DNA of 64,000 nucleotides from Paracoccus limosus (GCF_009711185.1 NZ_WMIF01000003.1:158470-222469), one strand, 5' to 3'; shown: positions 7,925 to 18,372, counted from the stretch's first letter. Numbers and translations are program-made. The notes: generated by a model from the sequence alone, not told the origin.

Positions 7925-8710
7925 TTACTCCGCCGGGTGCTGGGTCTGCTGGTCGCGCTGCCAGACCTCGGCGGCGCGGGCATCGCGGGCGGCACGGTCA
8001 CGGCCGATCAGCGCCAGCCCGGCGCCCGGCTTGGCACCGCGTTTCGAGCGCACGATCTGATAGCCCGGACGCCACAGGTAGCGCACCGGCGCCGACAGCA
8101 TGTGGACCAGACGGGTGAACGGGAACAGCACAAAGATCGTCAGCCCCAGCAGGATATGCAGCTTGAAGATCAACGCCACATCCACCAGATGCGCCGCCGG
8201 ATCGGCGCCGAAATAGACGACGCCCTGCGCCCATTGCATCAGCTTGACCATCTCATGCCCGTCCAGATGTTGGGCCGAGACGAGGATCGTGCACAGGCCC
8301 AGCGTCAGCTGCGCCATCAGCAGGATCAGGATGCCGGTATCGGCCAGCGTCGAGTTGGCGCGGATGCGCGGATCGGTCAGGCGGCGGTGCAGCAGGATCA
8401 GCCCGCCGACCATGGCGAGGATGCCGGCGAAACCGCCCATCAGCATGGCAAAGACCTGCTTGGCGCCATGGCTGACCCCCAGCGCGTCCCAGACCGCGAT
8501 CGGCGTCAGCAACCCGACGAAATGGCCGCCAAGGATCATCAGCACGCCCAGATGGAACAGCACCGAGCCGATGACGAACTGCTTGCGCCGCAACAGCTGG
8601 CTGGACGAGGATTTCCAGGTGAAGGGCTCGGTTTCATAGCGCACGACCGAGCCAAGGATCATCACGGTAATGGCGATATAGGGGTAAACCCCGAACAGGA
8701 AGTGGTTCAT
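7925..8710 (-). CDS. narI: Respiratory nitrate reductase gamma subunit (cytochrome b)
   Basis: NarI takes electrons from quinol and passes them through two b haems to NarH. The 261-residue protein has five membrane helices and four haem-ligand histidines, H53, H63, H185 and H203, with the spacings of E. coli NarI (H56/H66 and H187/H205). The start at 8710 (MNHFLFG) follows a GAGGAACAG-like ribosome site; the longer frame overlaps narJ and is not needed. Order narGHJI is normal. Confidence 0.95.
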   Translation of the reverse strand: MNHFLFGVYPYIAITVMILGSVVRYETEPFTWKSSSSQLLRRKQFVIGSVLFHLGVLMILGGHFVGLLTPIAVWDALGVSHGAKQVFAMLMGGFAGILAMVGGLILLHRRLTDPRIRANSTLADTGILILLMAQLTLGLCTILVSAQHLDGHEMVKLMQWAQGVVYFGADPAAHLVDVALIFKLHILLGLTIFVLFPFTRLVHMLSAPVRYLWRPGYQIVRSKRGAKPGAGLALIGRDRAARDARAAEVWQRDQQTQHPAE

Positions 8711-8720
8711 CTGTTCCTCC

Positions 8721-9413
8721 TCAGCTGGCGACGCGCGGGGTGGGCGCGGCGTCCATGCGGGCCAGAAGATCGCGGCTGACCGGGCAGCCGGCATTGGGAT
8801 CGGGGCCGAACATCACCTGAGCCTCGGCCCAGACGGCATCCAGCGCGGCCAGATCCTGCGGATCGTCGTCTCTGACGCCCAGCAGGGTCTCGGCCTCTTG
8901 CGTGGCGGGATCGGCCTCGGCGATGGCGACCAGCGCATGGAACACGGCCGCATAGGCCGTGTCGCGCCGCGACAGCCGTTCGCTCAGCGCCACCAGAATA
9001 TGGCCGGCGCCCTGCAGCACCTCTCGCGCCTCGGCCAAGGGGCGGGTCGAGAGATATTCCAGCAGGACCGGCAGGTGGTCGGGCAGCTCGCTGCCGGCCA
9101 GATCGAAACCGCCGGCGCGATACATCTCCAGCAGGTCGACCATGGCGCCGCCCCGGTCACGGCTTTCGCCGTGGATATGTTCGAACAGGTTCAGCGACAA
9201 CGTGCGCGAGCGGTCGAAGAGCAGCACGTATTCCTCTTGCAGATCATAGATATCCAGCGCCGCCAGCCGGTCCAGCAGGGGCGCCAGCGCCTCGACGCGC
9301 GCGGGGTCAAGCACCCGCTCGCTGAGCAAGAGCCCGGCGATGGCGGGCACCGCCTGTTGCAGATCGGGCGTCGGATAGGTCAGCAGCAATGACAAGGCTT
9401 TGAAGGTTTTCAT
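8721..9413 (-). CDS. narJ: Nitrate reductase molybdenum cofactor assembly chaperone
   Basis: NarJ is a cytoplasmic chaperone needed to load Mo-bisMGD into NarG and attach NarGH to the membrane. The 230-residue helical protein starts MKTFKALSLLLTYP and contains EYVLLFDRSRTLSLNLFEH, typical of the NarJ/TorD class. Its start overlaps the narH stop by four bases. Confidence 0.93.
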   Translation of the reverse strand: MKTFKALSLLLTYPTPDLQQAVPAIAGLLLSERVLDPARVEALAPLLDRLAALDIYDLQEEYVLLFDRSRTLSLNLFEHIHGESRDRGGAMVDLLEMYRAGGFDLAGSELPDHLPVLLEYLSTRPLAEAREVLQGAGHILVALSERLSRRDTAYAAVFHALVAIAEADPATQEAETLLGVRDDDPQDLAALDAVWAEAQVMFGPDPNAGCPVSRDLLARMDAAPTPRVAS

Positions 9414-10930
9414 GCGATGAACTCCTGCGGGCTGCGGAATTTCTTGCCCGAGAACAGTTTTTGCGCGCTATGGCCCGACGAGCAGCCGTTGCCGTCGGTA
9501 AAGCTGCACCCGCCCTTCAGGTCATAGGCATCCTCGACCAGTTCGCGATGCGTGGTCGGGATGACGAAACGATCCTCGTAATTGGCGATGGCCAGCAGCT
9601 GATACATCTCGTCGATCTGCAGGGGCGTCAGGCCGACGCGCTGCGCCACACCCAGATTGACCACGCCATCGACATTCTTTGACCGCATGTAGCTGCGCAT
9701 GGCCAGCATCCGCTCCAGCGCCGCCGCGACCGGGGCCTCGTCGCCCGCCGTCAGCATATTCGCCAGATAGCGCAGCGGGATGCGCAGGCTGCGCACATCG
9801 GGCATGTCGTCCTGCGCCGCGATCTTGCCCGCCTCGGCGGCGTTCTGGATCGGCGACAGCGGCGGCACATACCAGACCATGGGCAGGGTGCGGTATTCGG
9901 GATGCAGCGGGAAGGCGATCTTCCATTCCATCGCCATCTTCCAGATGGGCGAGTTCTGCGCGCCCTTGATCCAATCCTCGGGGATGCCCTCGGCACGGGC
10001 GGCGGCGATCACCGCCGGGTCATTCGGGTCAAGGAAGACGCCCAGCTGCGCGTCGTAAAGATCCATTTCCGATTCCGTCGCGGCGGCCTCGGCGATCTTG
10101 TCGGCGTCATAGAGCATCACCCCCAGATAGCGGATGCGCCCGACGCAGGTTTCCGAACAGACCGTGGGCTGGCCGCTTTCCAGACGCGGATAGCACAGGA
10201 TGCACTTTTCAGATTTGCCCGAGGACCAATTGTAATAGATCTTTTTATAGGGGCAGCCCGAGACGCACATGCGCCAGCCCCGGCATTTTTCCTGATCGAT
10301 CAGGACGACACCGTCATCCTCGCGCTTGTAGATCGCGCCCGAGGGACAGGATGCGACACAGGCCGGGTTCAGGCAGTGTTCGCAAAGCCGCGGCAGATAC
10401 ATCATGAAGGTATTTTCATACTCGCCATAGATGTCCTTCTGCACGCCGTCAAAATTGTAATCCTGACTGCGCTTGGCGAATTCACCGCCCAGGATTTCCT
10501 CCCAGTTCGGGCCCCATTCGATTTTCTCCATCCGCTCGCCGGTCAGCTTGGAACGCGGGCGCGCGGTCGGGAATGCCTGCATTTCCGGGGCGGATTTCAG
10601 GTGGTCGTAGTCGAAATCGAACGGCTCATAGAAATCGTCGATCTGCGGCAGGTCGGGGTTGGCAAAGATATTGGCCAGAATGCGCCATTTGCCGCCCTGC
10701 TTGGGTTGCAGCTTGCCCGACCGCGTCCGCGTCCAGCCGCCGTTCCAGCGTTTCTGGTTTTCCCAATCCTTGGGATAGCCGATGCCGGGCTTGGTTTCGA
10801 CATTGTTGAACCACGCGTATTCGACGCCCTCGCGCGAGGTCCAGACGTTCTTGCAGGTGACCGAACAGGTGTGACAGCCGATGCACTTGTCCAGGTTCAG
10901 CACCATGCCGATTTGCGCACGAACTTTCAT
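9410..10930 (-). CDS. narH: Respiratory nitrate reductase beta subunit (Fe-S)
   Basis: NarH (506 residues) wires electrons from NarI haems to NarG with one [3Fe-4S] and three [4Fe-4S] clusters. Cysteine motifs are visible at the N-terminus (CIGCHTCSVTC), in the middle (CEHCLNPACVASCP) and at CRGWRMCVSGCP, where Trp replaces one Cys and marks the [3Fe-4S] cluster as in E. coli. A further set follows (CILCYPRL, CSETC). The start overlaps the narG stop. Confidence 0.96.
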   Translation of the reverse strand: MKVRAQIGMVLNLDKCIGCHTCSVTCKNVWTSREGVEYAWFNNVETKPGIGYPKDWENQKRWNGGWTRTRSGKLQPKQGGKWRILANIFANPDLPQIDDFYEPFDFDYDHLKSAPEMQAFPTARPRSKLTGERMEKIEWGPNWEEILGGEFAKRSQDYNFDGVQKDIYGEYENTFMMYLPRLCEHCLNPACVASCPSGAIYKREDDGVVLIDQEKCRGWRMCVSGCPYKKIYYNWSSGKSEKCILCYPRLESGQPTVCSETCVGRIRYLGVMLYDADKIAEAAATESEMDLYDAQLGVFLDPNDPAVIAAARAEGIPEDWIKGAQNSPIWKMAMEWKIAFPLHPEYRTLPMVWYVPPLSPIQNAAEAGKIAAQDDMPDVRSLRIPLRYLANMLTAGDEAPVAAALERMLAMRSYMRSKNVDGVVNLGVAQRVGLTPLQIDEMYQLLAIANYEDRFVIPTTHRELVEDAYDLKGGCSFTDGNGCSSGHSAQKLFSGKKFRSPQEFIA

Positions 10931-13900
10931 TCCGCGGCCTCCGGAGTTTGGGTTGCGGGTTGATCAAGCCAGTCGACCTGATCCAGTTTGCGGACGATGA
11001 CGAATTCGTCCCGATTGGCGCCAACGGTGCCGTAATAGTTGAAGCCGTAGGCCAGCTGGGCATAGCCGCCGATCATATGGGTGGGCTTGGGCACGATGCG
11101 CGTGACCGAGTTGTGGATGCCGCCGCGCTTGCCGGTGACCTTGCTGCCGGGCGTATTCACGATCTTTTCCTGCGCGTGATACATGAACATGCTGCCGTCC
11201 TTGATCCGCTGGCTGACTACGGCGCGGGCGGCGATGGCGCCATTGGCGTTGAAGACCTCGACCCAGTCATTGTCGACGATGCCTGCGGTGCGGGCGTCGG
11301 TTTCCGAAATCCAGACCACCGGTCCGCCCCGGTTCAGCGTCAGCATCAACAGGTTGTCGGTATAGGTCGAATGGATGCCCCATTTCTGGTGCGGCGTCAG
11401 GAAGTTCAGCACGACATGCTTTTCCGCCGAGCCCAGCGATTTCGTCGCTGCATGGCCCACGGTCTTCAGGTCCACCGGCGGGCGCCATGTCACGAAGGCT
11501 TCGCCAAAGGCGCGCATCCATTCGTGATCCTGATACAGCTGCTGGCGGCCGGTGACGGTGCGCCACGGGATCAGCTCATGCACATTGGTCCAGCCGGCGT
11601 TGTAGCAGACCTCTTCGCTTTCGATCCCCGACCATGTGGGCGACGAGATGATCTTGCGCGGCTGGGCGGCAATGTCGCGGAAGCGGATCTTTTCGTCCTC
11701 CTTGACCTCGGCCAGATGGCGGTGGCGGATGCCCGTTGCCTTGGACAGCGCGTCCCACGCCTTGACCGCGACCTCGCCATTGGTTTCGGGCGCCAGCATC
11801 AGAACCACCTCGGCCGCGTCGATGGCGGTGTCGATGCGGGCCATGCCCTTGGTCACGCCCTCATCGGTGACGGTGCCGTTCAGGGCCTGCAGGTGATGCA
11901 CCTCGGTTTTGGTGTCCCACGAAATCCCCTTGCCGCCATTGCCGACCTTTTCCATCAAGGGGCCTAGCGCGGTGAACCGCTTGTAGATGTTCGGGTAATC
12001 GCGCTCGATCTCGATATAAGAGGGCGCGGTGACGCCCGGGATCAGATCGCATTGCCCCTGTTTCCAGTCGGCGACGAAGGGCTGGGCGATCTCGCCGGTG
12101 CTGTCATGCTGCAAGGGCAGCTGCACCACGTCGGTTTCCACGCCCAGCACGCCCGGCGCCAGCTCCGACACCTTTTTCGCGACTGCTTTGAAGATCTCCC
12201 AGTCGGTCCTGGACTCATAGGCCGGGTCCACGGCCGCCTGCAGCGGGTGGATGAACGGATGCATGTCCGAGGTGTTCATGTCGTCCTTTTCATACCAGCT
12301 GGCGGTCGGCAGGACGATGTCGGCATAGACGGCGGTGGTCGACATGCGAAAGTCGATGGTGACCAGCAGGTCCAGTTTCCCCTCGGGGGCGCGGTCATGC
12401 CAGACGGCCTCGACGGGTTTCACGCCGCCTTCCTCGCCCAGATCCTTGCCCTGTACGCCATGGTCGGTGCCCAGAAGGTGGCGCAGGAAATATTCATGCC
12501 CCTTGCCCGACGAGCCCAGCAGGTTCGAGCGCCAGACGAACAGGTTGCGCGGCCAGTTTTCCGGGGCGTCCGGGTCCTGACAGGACATCTCCAGCGAGCC
12601 GTCCTTCAGCCCGCGTGTGACGTAATCCTTGACCGGCAGGCCCTCGGCGCGGGCGGCGCGGCCCACCTCCAGCGGGTTCTGGCGCAGTTGCGGCGCCGAG
12701 GGCAGCCAGCCCATGCGTTCGGCGCGGATGTTATAGTCGATCAGGCTCAGCCGGTCCCAATCACCCTTGGGTGCGGTGGGCGACAACAGCTCGCGCGCCG
12801 TCACCGTCTCATAGCGCCACTGGTCGGTATGGGCATAAAAGGCGCTGGTCGCGTTCATGTGGCGCGGCGGGCGCGACCAGTCCAGCGCAAAGGCCAGCGC
12901 CGTCCAGCCGGTCTGCGGGCGCAGCTTTTCCTGCCCGACGTAATGCGCCCAGCCGCCGCCCGACTGGCCGACGCAGCCACACATCACCAGCATGTTGATG
13001 ACGGCGCGATAATTCATGTCCATGTGGAACCAATGGTTCATCGCCGCGCCGATGATGACCATGGAGCGGCCATTGGTCTTTTCGGCGTTGGTGGCGAATT
13101 CGCGCGCCACCTGGATGATCTTGTCACGACGCACGCCGGTGATGCGCTCGGCCCAGGCGGGGGTAAAGGGCACGTCGGCGTCATAGCTGGTGGCGGTGTG
13201 TTCGCCACCCAGACCCCGGTCAAGGCTGTAGTTGGCGCAGAAAAGATCGAACACGGTAGCGACCAGTGCCTCGCTGCCATCGGCGAGCTTCAGGCGTTTG
13301 ACCGGCACGTTGCGGGTCAGCACCTCGGCGCGGTCGTCCATGGCAAAGCCATTGCTGGCCATGCCGCCGAACCACGGGAAATCGACGCCCACCACATCGT
13401 CGCGGTCCTCTTCCAGAATTAGGCTCAGCTTCAGGCGCACCTCATCGCTGCCCGCTTGCTGCTGCAGGTTCCAGCGCCCCTCTTCGCCCCAGCGAAAGCC
13501 GATCGAGCCGTTCGGGACGACCAGATTGCCGCTGACCTCGTCCAGCGCGACGGTTTTCCATTCGGGGTTGTTGCTCTGGCCCAGCCCGCCATCCAGATCC
13601 GAGGCGCGCAGCTGCCGGCCCGGTACCAAGCGCCCGTCCTGTTCGTCCAGCCGCACCAGCATCGGCATGTCGGAATAGCGGCGACAGTAGTCCTCGAAAT
13701 AGGGGGCCTGCCGGTCCAGATGGAATTCGCGCAGAATGACATGGCCGAACGCCATGCCGATAGCGGCATCCGTGCCCTGCTTGGCGTTCAGCCAGATGTC
13801 GCCGAACTTGGCGGCCTCGGAGTAATCGGGGCAGATGACGGCTGATTTGGTGCCGCGATAGCGCGCCTCGGTATAGAAATGCGCGTCCGGCGTGCGGGTC

Positions 13901-14676
13901 TGCGGCACGTTCGAGCCCCAGAGGATCAGATAACCGGCATTATACCAGTCGGCCGATTCCGGCACATCGGTCTGTTCGCCCCAGGTCTGCGGGCTGGCCG
14001 GCGGCAGGTCGCAATACCAGTCGTAAAACGACATGCAGGTGCCGCCCAGAAGCGACAGATACCGCGTGCCTGCGGCATAAGAGATCATCGACATGGCCGG
14101 GATCGGCGAAAAGCCGAAGACGCGGTCGGGGCCATAGGTCTTGGCGGTGTAAAGGTTCGCGGCGGCGGTGATCTCCAGCGCCTCGTCCCATGTGGCGCGC
14201 ACGAAACCGCCCTTGCCGCGGATGCGGGTATAGCTGTCGCGCGCAGCCGCGTCGCTCTGGATCGAGGCCCATGCCTCCAGAGGCGCCATGGTCTTGCGCC
14301 GCTCGCGCCACAGCCGCATCAGCCGGCCCCGGATCAGCGGCGTCTTCACCCGGTTCGCGGAATACAGATACCAGCTGTAGCTTGCGCCCCGGGCGCAGCC
14401 GCGCGGTTCGTGGTTGGGCAGGTCGGGCCGCGTCCTCGGGTAATCGGTCTGCTGGGTTTCCCAGGTCACGATGCCCGACTTGACGTAGATCTTCCACGAG
14501 CACGACCCGGTGCAGTTCACGCCATGGGTCGAGCGCACGATCTTGTCGTGGCGCCAGCGGGCGCGATAGGTGTCCTCCCAGTCGCGGCTTTCGACGGTGG
14601 TCTGGCCGTGTCCATCCGCGAATGTGTCGTTGCGCAGGCTGGTCAGGAAATTCAGGCGATCCAGTAGATGGCTCAT
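10927..14676 (-). CDS. narG: Respiratory nitrate reductase alpha subunit (Mo-bisMGD)
   Basis: NarG (1249 residues) reduces nitrate to nitrite on the cytoplasmic side. The FS0 cluster ligands are H51-x3-C55-x3-C59-x34-C94. D223 in the FYDWYCDLP segment matches the Asp that ligates molybdenum in E. coli NarG. There is no Tat leader, as expected for the membrane-bound cytoplasm-facing enzyme. It follows narK by 25 bases in one operon. Confidence 0.97.
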   Translation of the reverse strand: MSHLLDRLNFLTSLRNDTFADGHGQTTVESRDWEDTYRARWRHDKIVRSTHGVNCTGSCSWKIYVKSGIVTWETQQTDYPRTRPDLPNHEPRGCARGASYSWYLYSANRVKTPLIRGRLMRLWRERRKTMAPLEAWASIQSDAAARDSYTRIRGKGGFVRATWDEALEITAAANLYTAKTYGPDRVFGFSPIPAMSMISYAAGTRYLSLLGGTCMSFYDWYCDLPPASPQTWGEQTDVPESADWYNAGYLILWGSNVPQTRTPDAHFYTEARYRGTKSAVICPDYSEAAKFGDIWLNAKQGTDAAIGMAFGHVILREFHLDRQAPYFEDYCRRYSDMPMLVRLDEQDGRLVPGRQLRASDLDGGLGQSNNPEWKTVALDEVSGNLVVPNGSIGFRWGEEGRWNLQQQAGSDEVRLKLSLILEEDRDDVVGVDFPWFGGMASNGFAMDDRAEVLTRNVPVKRLKLADGSEALVATVFDLFCANYSLDRGLGGEHTATSYDADVPFTPAWAERITGVRRDKIIQVAREFATNAEKTNGRSMVIIGAAMNHWFHMDMNYRAVINMLVMCGCVGQSGGGWAHYVGQEKLRPQTGWTALAFALDWSRPPRHMNATSAFYAHTDQWRYETVTARELLSPTAPKGDWDRLSLIDYNIRAERMGWLPSAPQLRQNPLEVGRAARAEGLPVKDYVTRGLKDGSLEMSCQDPDAPENWPRNLFVWRSNLLGSSGKGHEYFLRHLLGTDHGVQGKDLGEEGGVKPVEAVWHDRAPEGKLDLLVTIDFRMSTTAVYADIVLPTASWYEKDDMNTSDMHPFIHPLQAAVDPAYESRTDWEIFKAVAKKVSELAPGVLGVETDVVQLPLQHDSTGEIAQPFVADWKQGQCDLIPGVTAPSYIEIERDYPNIYKRFTALGPLMEKVGNGGKGISWDTKTEVHHLQALNGTVTDEGVTKGMARIDTAIDAAEVVLMLAPETNGEVAVKAWDALSKATGIRHRHLAEVKEDEKIRFRDIAAQPRKIISSPTWSGIESEEVCYNAGWTNVHELIPWRTVTGRQQLYQDHEWMRAFGEAFVTWRPPVDLKTVGHAATKSLGSAEKHVVLNFLTPHQKWGIHSTYTDNLLMLTLNRGGPVVWISETDARTAGIVDNDWVEVFNANGAIAARAVVSQRIKDGSMFMYHAQEKIVNTPGSKVTGKRGGIHNSVTRIVPKPTHMIGGYAQLAYGFNYYGTVGANRDEFVIVRKLDQVDWLDQPATQTPEAAE

Positions 14677-14701
14677 TTCGCTGTCTTTCTTGTGTTCTGG
14701 G

Positions 14702-17416
14702 TTACGCGGCGGGGGCGGCCGAGACCGCGCGCCCGTGTTCGATGTCGTGCAGCATCCCGCCCCGGCGCGCGTAGACGCCCCAGGTCACCGCGATGCAGAT
14801 GAGGTAAAAGGCCAGAAAGCCCCAAAGCGCGGCCCCGGCACCGCCGGTCAGGTGGATGGCGCTGCCAAAGGCCTTGGGGATGAAGAACCCGCCATAGCCC
14901 CCGATCGCGGCGGTAAAGGCCACGATGGCCGCCGATTCACGTTCGGCCTGACGGCGGCGTTCCTCGGGGGTGGCATCGGGGTAAAGCCGCGCGATTTCCT
15001 TGCGCATGATCACCGGGATCATCTGGAAGGTTGACGAGTTGCCCACGCCCGAGAAGAAGAACAGCGCCATGAAGCCCGCAAAGAACAGCGCGAAACTGCC
15101 GCCGTTCAGCCCCTGGATGATGACCAGAACCGATGCGATCATGCCCGTGAACACCCAGAAGGTGACGCGCGCGCCGCCGACCCGGTCGGCCAGCCAGCCG
15201 CTGCCCGCCCGGCTGAGCGCGCCGATCAGCGGGCCCAGAAAGGCGTATTGCAGCGCATTGACCTGCGGAAAGGCCAGTTTCGTCAGCATCGGGAAGGCGG
15301 CGGAATAGCCGATGAAGCTGCCGAAGGTGCCGACATAAAGCAGGCACATGATCCAGTTGTGCCGGCGCGAAAAGATCACCGCCTGTTCGCGGAAACTGGA
15401 TTTGGCATCGGCGATGTCATTCATGCCGAGCCATGCCGCGACGGTTGCCGCGATGATGAAGGGCACCCAGACAAAGCCTGCGTTCTGCATCCAGACCTGA
15501 CCGCCAGTGCTGAGCTGCTGCGGCGTCCCGCCCAAGGCGCCAAAGACGCCCATGGTGATGACGACCGGCACCAGAAACTGCATGATCGACACGCCCAGAT
15601 TGCCCAGACCTGCATTCAGCGCCATCGCATTGCCCTTTTCGGCACGCGGAAAGAAGAAGCCGATATTGGCCATCGAGGACGAGAAGTTGCCGCCGCCCAG
15701 CCCGCACAGCAGCGCCAGCACGACAAAGATCAGATAGGGCGTTTCGGGGTTCTGCACTGCGTAGCCGATGCCCATGGCCGGGATCAGCAGCGAGGCGGTG
15801 GACAGCGTCGTCCACAGCCGGCCACCAAAGATTGGCACCATGAAGCTGTAAAAGATGCGCAGCGTCGCCCCCGACAGCGCCGGCAGCGCCGCCAGCCAGA
15901 ACAGCTGATCCTGCGAGAAGGTAAAGCCGATGGCGGGCAGGCGCGCGATGACCACCGACCATACCATCCAGACCGCAAAGGCCAGAACCAACGCCGGGAT
16001 CGACAACCACAGGTTGCGCCGCGCAATGCGTCGGCCCTTGTCGGCCCAGAAGCTGGCGTCCTCGGGGCGCCAGTCCTCGATCACGCGGGGCATCTCGGTC
16101 TGGCCCGGCACGTGGATTTCAGCCAGCTCTGCAAAGGCGGGCAACTGGTCCAGCACCTTCCCCTGCGCCTGCCGCTCCATCGCGCGGATCGTCATGTGCA
16201 TCCAGCCCAGCGAGACCAGCACCACCCCCAAAAGCAGCGCGAAACACGAGGTGTAGACCCCGGTCAGGTCCAGCAGCGCGCCAAAGGCGATGGGCAGGAC
16301 AAAACCGCCTAAGCCCCCGATCATCCCGACCAGACCGCCGACCGCGCCGACATGGCCGGGATAATAGACCGGAATATGTTTGAAGACCGCTGCCTTGCCC
16401 AGGCTCATGAAGAACCCCAGCGCAAAGATCGTCGCGACAAAGGGCCACAGATCCATCCGGGTCGAAAAGGCGATGTCGCCGTCCTTGCCGTGGATGACGT
16501 AATCCGCCGGCGGATAGGACAGCATGATCAGCAACAGCACCGAAAAGCCGAAGGTCCAATACATCACCGTCCGGGCGCCAAAGCGGTCCGACAGCGCGCC
16601 GCCATAGGCCCGGAACAGGCTGGCCGACAGGCTGAAGGCCGCCGCCGCCATGCCCGCCGTGCGCAGGTCGATGCCGTAAACCGCGACCAGATAGTGCGGC
16701 AGCCACAGCGCCAGCGCGACGAAGCCGCCGAAGACGAAGAAATAATACAGCGCGAACCGCCAGACCTGCAGGTTCTTCAGCGGCGCGAATTGCTGCGCCA
16801 GCGTCGGAGCCTGCACGCCCCGCGCGCGGCGGGCGGCGAAATCCGGGTCGTCCTTGGCCAGCAGGTAAAAGGCCACACCCATCAATGCGATGGCCCCGGC
16901 CCAGATCTCGGCCACGCCCTGCCAGCCCATGGCGACCAGCACGAAGGGCGCCAGAAACTTGGTCACCGCCGCGCCGACATTGCCCATGCCAAAGGTGCCA
17001 AGCGCCAGCCCCTGCCGTTCGGCCGGGAACCATTTCGAGACGTAGGCGACACCGATGATGAAGGATCCGCCCGCCAGCCCGACGCCAAGCGCCGCCAGCA
17101 GAAAGGTCGGATAGCTGTCAGCCCATGTCAGCGCGAATGTGGCCATCCCGGCCAGGATCATCTGCGCGGCAAAGACGATGCGGCCGCCGAACCGCTCGGT
17201 CCAGACGCCCAGCACCAGCCGCGTCAGCGAGCCGGTCAGCACCGGCGTCGCGATCAAAAGCCCGTATTGGAATTCCGACAGGCCCAGCTGGGCCTTGATG
17301 GTGATGCCGATGATCGAGAAAATGGTCCAGACGGCAAAGCACAGGGTAAAGGCCAATGTGCTTAGCCATAGCGCCCGCTGCTGGTCCTGGCGGGACGGGG
17401 GATGGTGTTCCGGCAT
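14702..17416 (-). CDS. narK: Fused nitrate/nitrite transporter NarK1-NarK2
   Basis: The 904-residue protein holds two complete major-facilitator units of 12 helices each, joined near residues 430-470. This is the NarK fusion known from Paracoccus: the NarK1-like half imports nitrate with protons and the NarK2-like half exchanges nitrate for nitrite. Both halves carry Gly-rich nitrate-signature segments (GLAGGSFIIGVAYVSKWFP in half 1; LCGLGGGNFSSSMANIGFFFP in half 2). An FNR box lies 77-90 bases upstream of the start. Confidence 0.95.
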   Translation of the reverse strand: MPEHHPPSRQDQQRALWLSTLAFTLCFAVWTIFSIIGITIKAQLGLSEFQYGLLIATPVLTGSLTRLVLGVWTERFGGRIVFAAQMILAGMATFALTWADSYPTFLLAALGVGLAGGSFIIGVAYVSKWFPAERQGLALGTFGMGNVGAAVTKFLAPFVLVAMGWQGVAEIWAGAIALMGVAFYLLAKDDPDFAARRARGVQAPTLAQQFAPLKNLQVWRFALYYFFVFGGFVALALWLPHYLVAVYGIDLRTAGMAAAAFSLSASLFRAYGGALSDRFGARTVMYWTFGFSVLLLIMLSYPPADYVIHGKDGDIAFSTRMDLWPFVATIFALGFFMSLGKAAVFKHIPVYYPGHVGAVGGLVGMIGGLGGFVLPIAFGALLDLTGVYTSCFALLLGVVLVSLGWMHMTIRAMERQAQGKVLDQLPAFAELAEIHVPGQTEMPRVIEDWRPEDASFWADKGRRIARRNLWLSIPALVLAFAVWMVWSVVIARLPAIGFTFSQDQLFWLAALPALSGATLRIFYSFMVPIFGGRLWTTLSTASLLIPAMGIGYAVQNPETPYLIFVVLALLCGLGGGNFSSSMANIGFFFPRAEKGNAMALNAGLGNLGVSIMQFLVPVVITMGVFGALGGTPQQLSTGGQVWMQNAGFVWVPFIIAATVAAWLGMNDIADAKSSFREQAVIFSRRHNWIMCLLYVGTFGSFIGYSAAFPMLTKLAFPQVNALQYAFLGPLIGALSRAGSGWLADRVGGARVTFWVFTGMIASVLVIIQGLNGGSFALFFAGFMALFFFSGVGNSSTFQMIPVIMRKEIARLYPDATPEERRRQAERESAAIVAFTAAIGGYGGFFIPKAFGSAIHLTGGAGAALWGFLAFYLICIAVTWGVYARRGGMLHDIEHGRAVSAAPAA

Positions 17417-17492
17417 GACTTGCTCCTGTCATCCGCTTCGCCGCTGAGGCAAAGGGTTGCAGGTGGCCCATCATGGCCGGAGGGGCGCAACT

Positions 17493-17506
17493 TTGACATG
17501 GATCAA
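17493..17506. promoter_or_regulatory. FNR-type box upstream of narK
   Basis: TTGAC-ATGG-ATCAA matches the FNR consensus TTGAT-N4-ATCAA. Its centre is 83 bases from the narK start, so a class II promoter (box at -41.5) would leave a leader of about 40 bases. This fits FnrP-dependent anaerobic induction of the nar operon. Confidence 0.75.
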
Positions 17507-17667
17507 TTATGGACCGGTCCGGCCGAAAATCGCGCTTGAATTGCGACTTGTTCATAAGGAAATGGGACCATGTCGCGCTCAAGCCTGCGGGAATCCCGGA
17601 TTCCACTTGCTTGTAGTTGATCGTTCACTTACCAAATATCAATCAACCAAGTGACAAGGATCGATTC

Positions 17668-18372
17668 TTGAGGGACGAGGAAAAGCCCGCCATCCGCAGC
17701 CTGCCGCTGTTCCGCGAGGTCTCGACCCAGACCTTCGAGGGGCTGATGGCGGTCAGCTATTCGCAAGCCTTCCCGCCGCAGCTGGACCTGTTCACCCAGG
17801 GCGAGCGCGCCGATTTCCTGCATATCCTCGTCGAGGGCAGCGTGGCGCTGCATGCCGACTGGAACGGGCGCGAGGCGGTGATGGCCATGGTGCGCCCGGT
17901 CTCCAGCTTCATTCTGGCGGCCTGCATCCGCGATGTGCGTTACCTGATGTCGGCGCGCACGCTGGAGCGGTCGCGCATCCTGATGCTGCCCGCGGTGGAC
18001 CTGCGCGCCGCCATCCGGCGCGAGCCCGAGCTGGCGGCGGCGGTGATGTCGGAACTGGCCAGCGGCTATCGCGGCATGGTGCGGCAGGCCAAGAACCTCA
18101 AGCTGCGCACCGCGCGCGAGCGGGTGGCGGCATGGCTGCTGGGCCATGCCCACCGGCAGGGCGGCGTGAACGGCTTTACCCTGCCGGTCGAAAAGCGCGA
18201 TCTGGCCTCATATCTGGGCATGACGCCGGAAAGCCTGTCGCGCGCCCTGTCGGGGCTGAAGACGCAGGGCATCGCACTGGACGGCGCGCGTGTCATCATC
18301 ACCGACCGCGAGCGGCTGGCGGCGGTCGCAGGCTATGACCCGCTGATCGACGAGGTCGGGGACGACATCTGA
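17668..18372 (+). CDS. narR: NarR-type CRP/FNR-family regulator of nitrate reductase
   Basis: A CRP/FNR regulator next to narK that lacks the cysteine cluster of FNR (its only cysteine is in LAACIRD). NarR of Paracoccus is known to activate narK in response to nitrate/nitrite. The helix-turn-helix is LASYLGMTPESLSRALSGL, and its ESLSR matches the E..SR of FNR that reads TTGAT half-sites. I prefer the TTG start at 17668, with AAGGA 7 bases upstream, giving 234 residues. The frame stays open to a TTG at 17617 without a good ribosome site. Confidence 0.85.
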   Translation: MRDEEKPAIRSLPLFREVSTQTFEGLMAVSYSQAFPPQLDLFTQGERADFLHILVEGSVALHADWNGREAVMAMVRPVSSFILAACIRDVRYLMSARTLERSRILMLPAVDLRAAIRREPELAAAVMSELASGYRGMVRQAKNLKLRTARERVAAWLLGHAHRQGGVNGFTLPVEKRDLASYLGMTPESLSRALSGLKTQGIALDGARVIITDRERLAAVAGYDPLIDEVGDDI

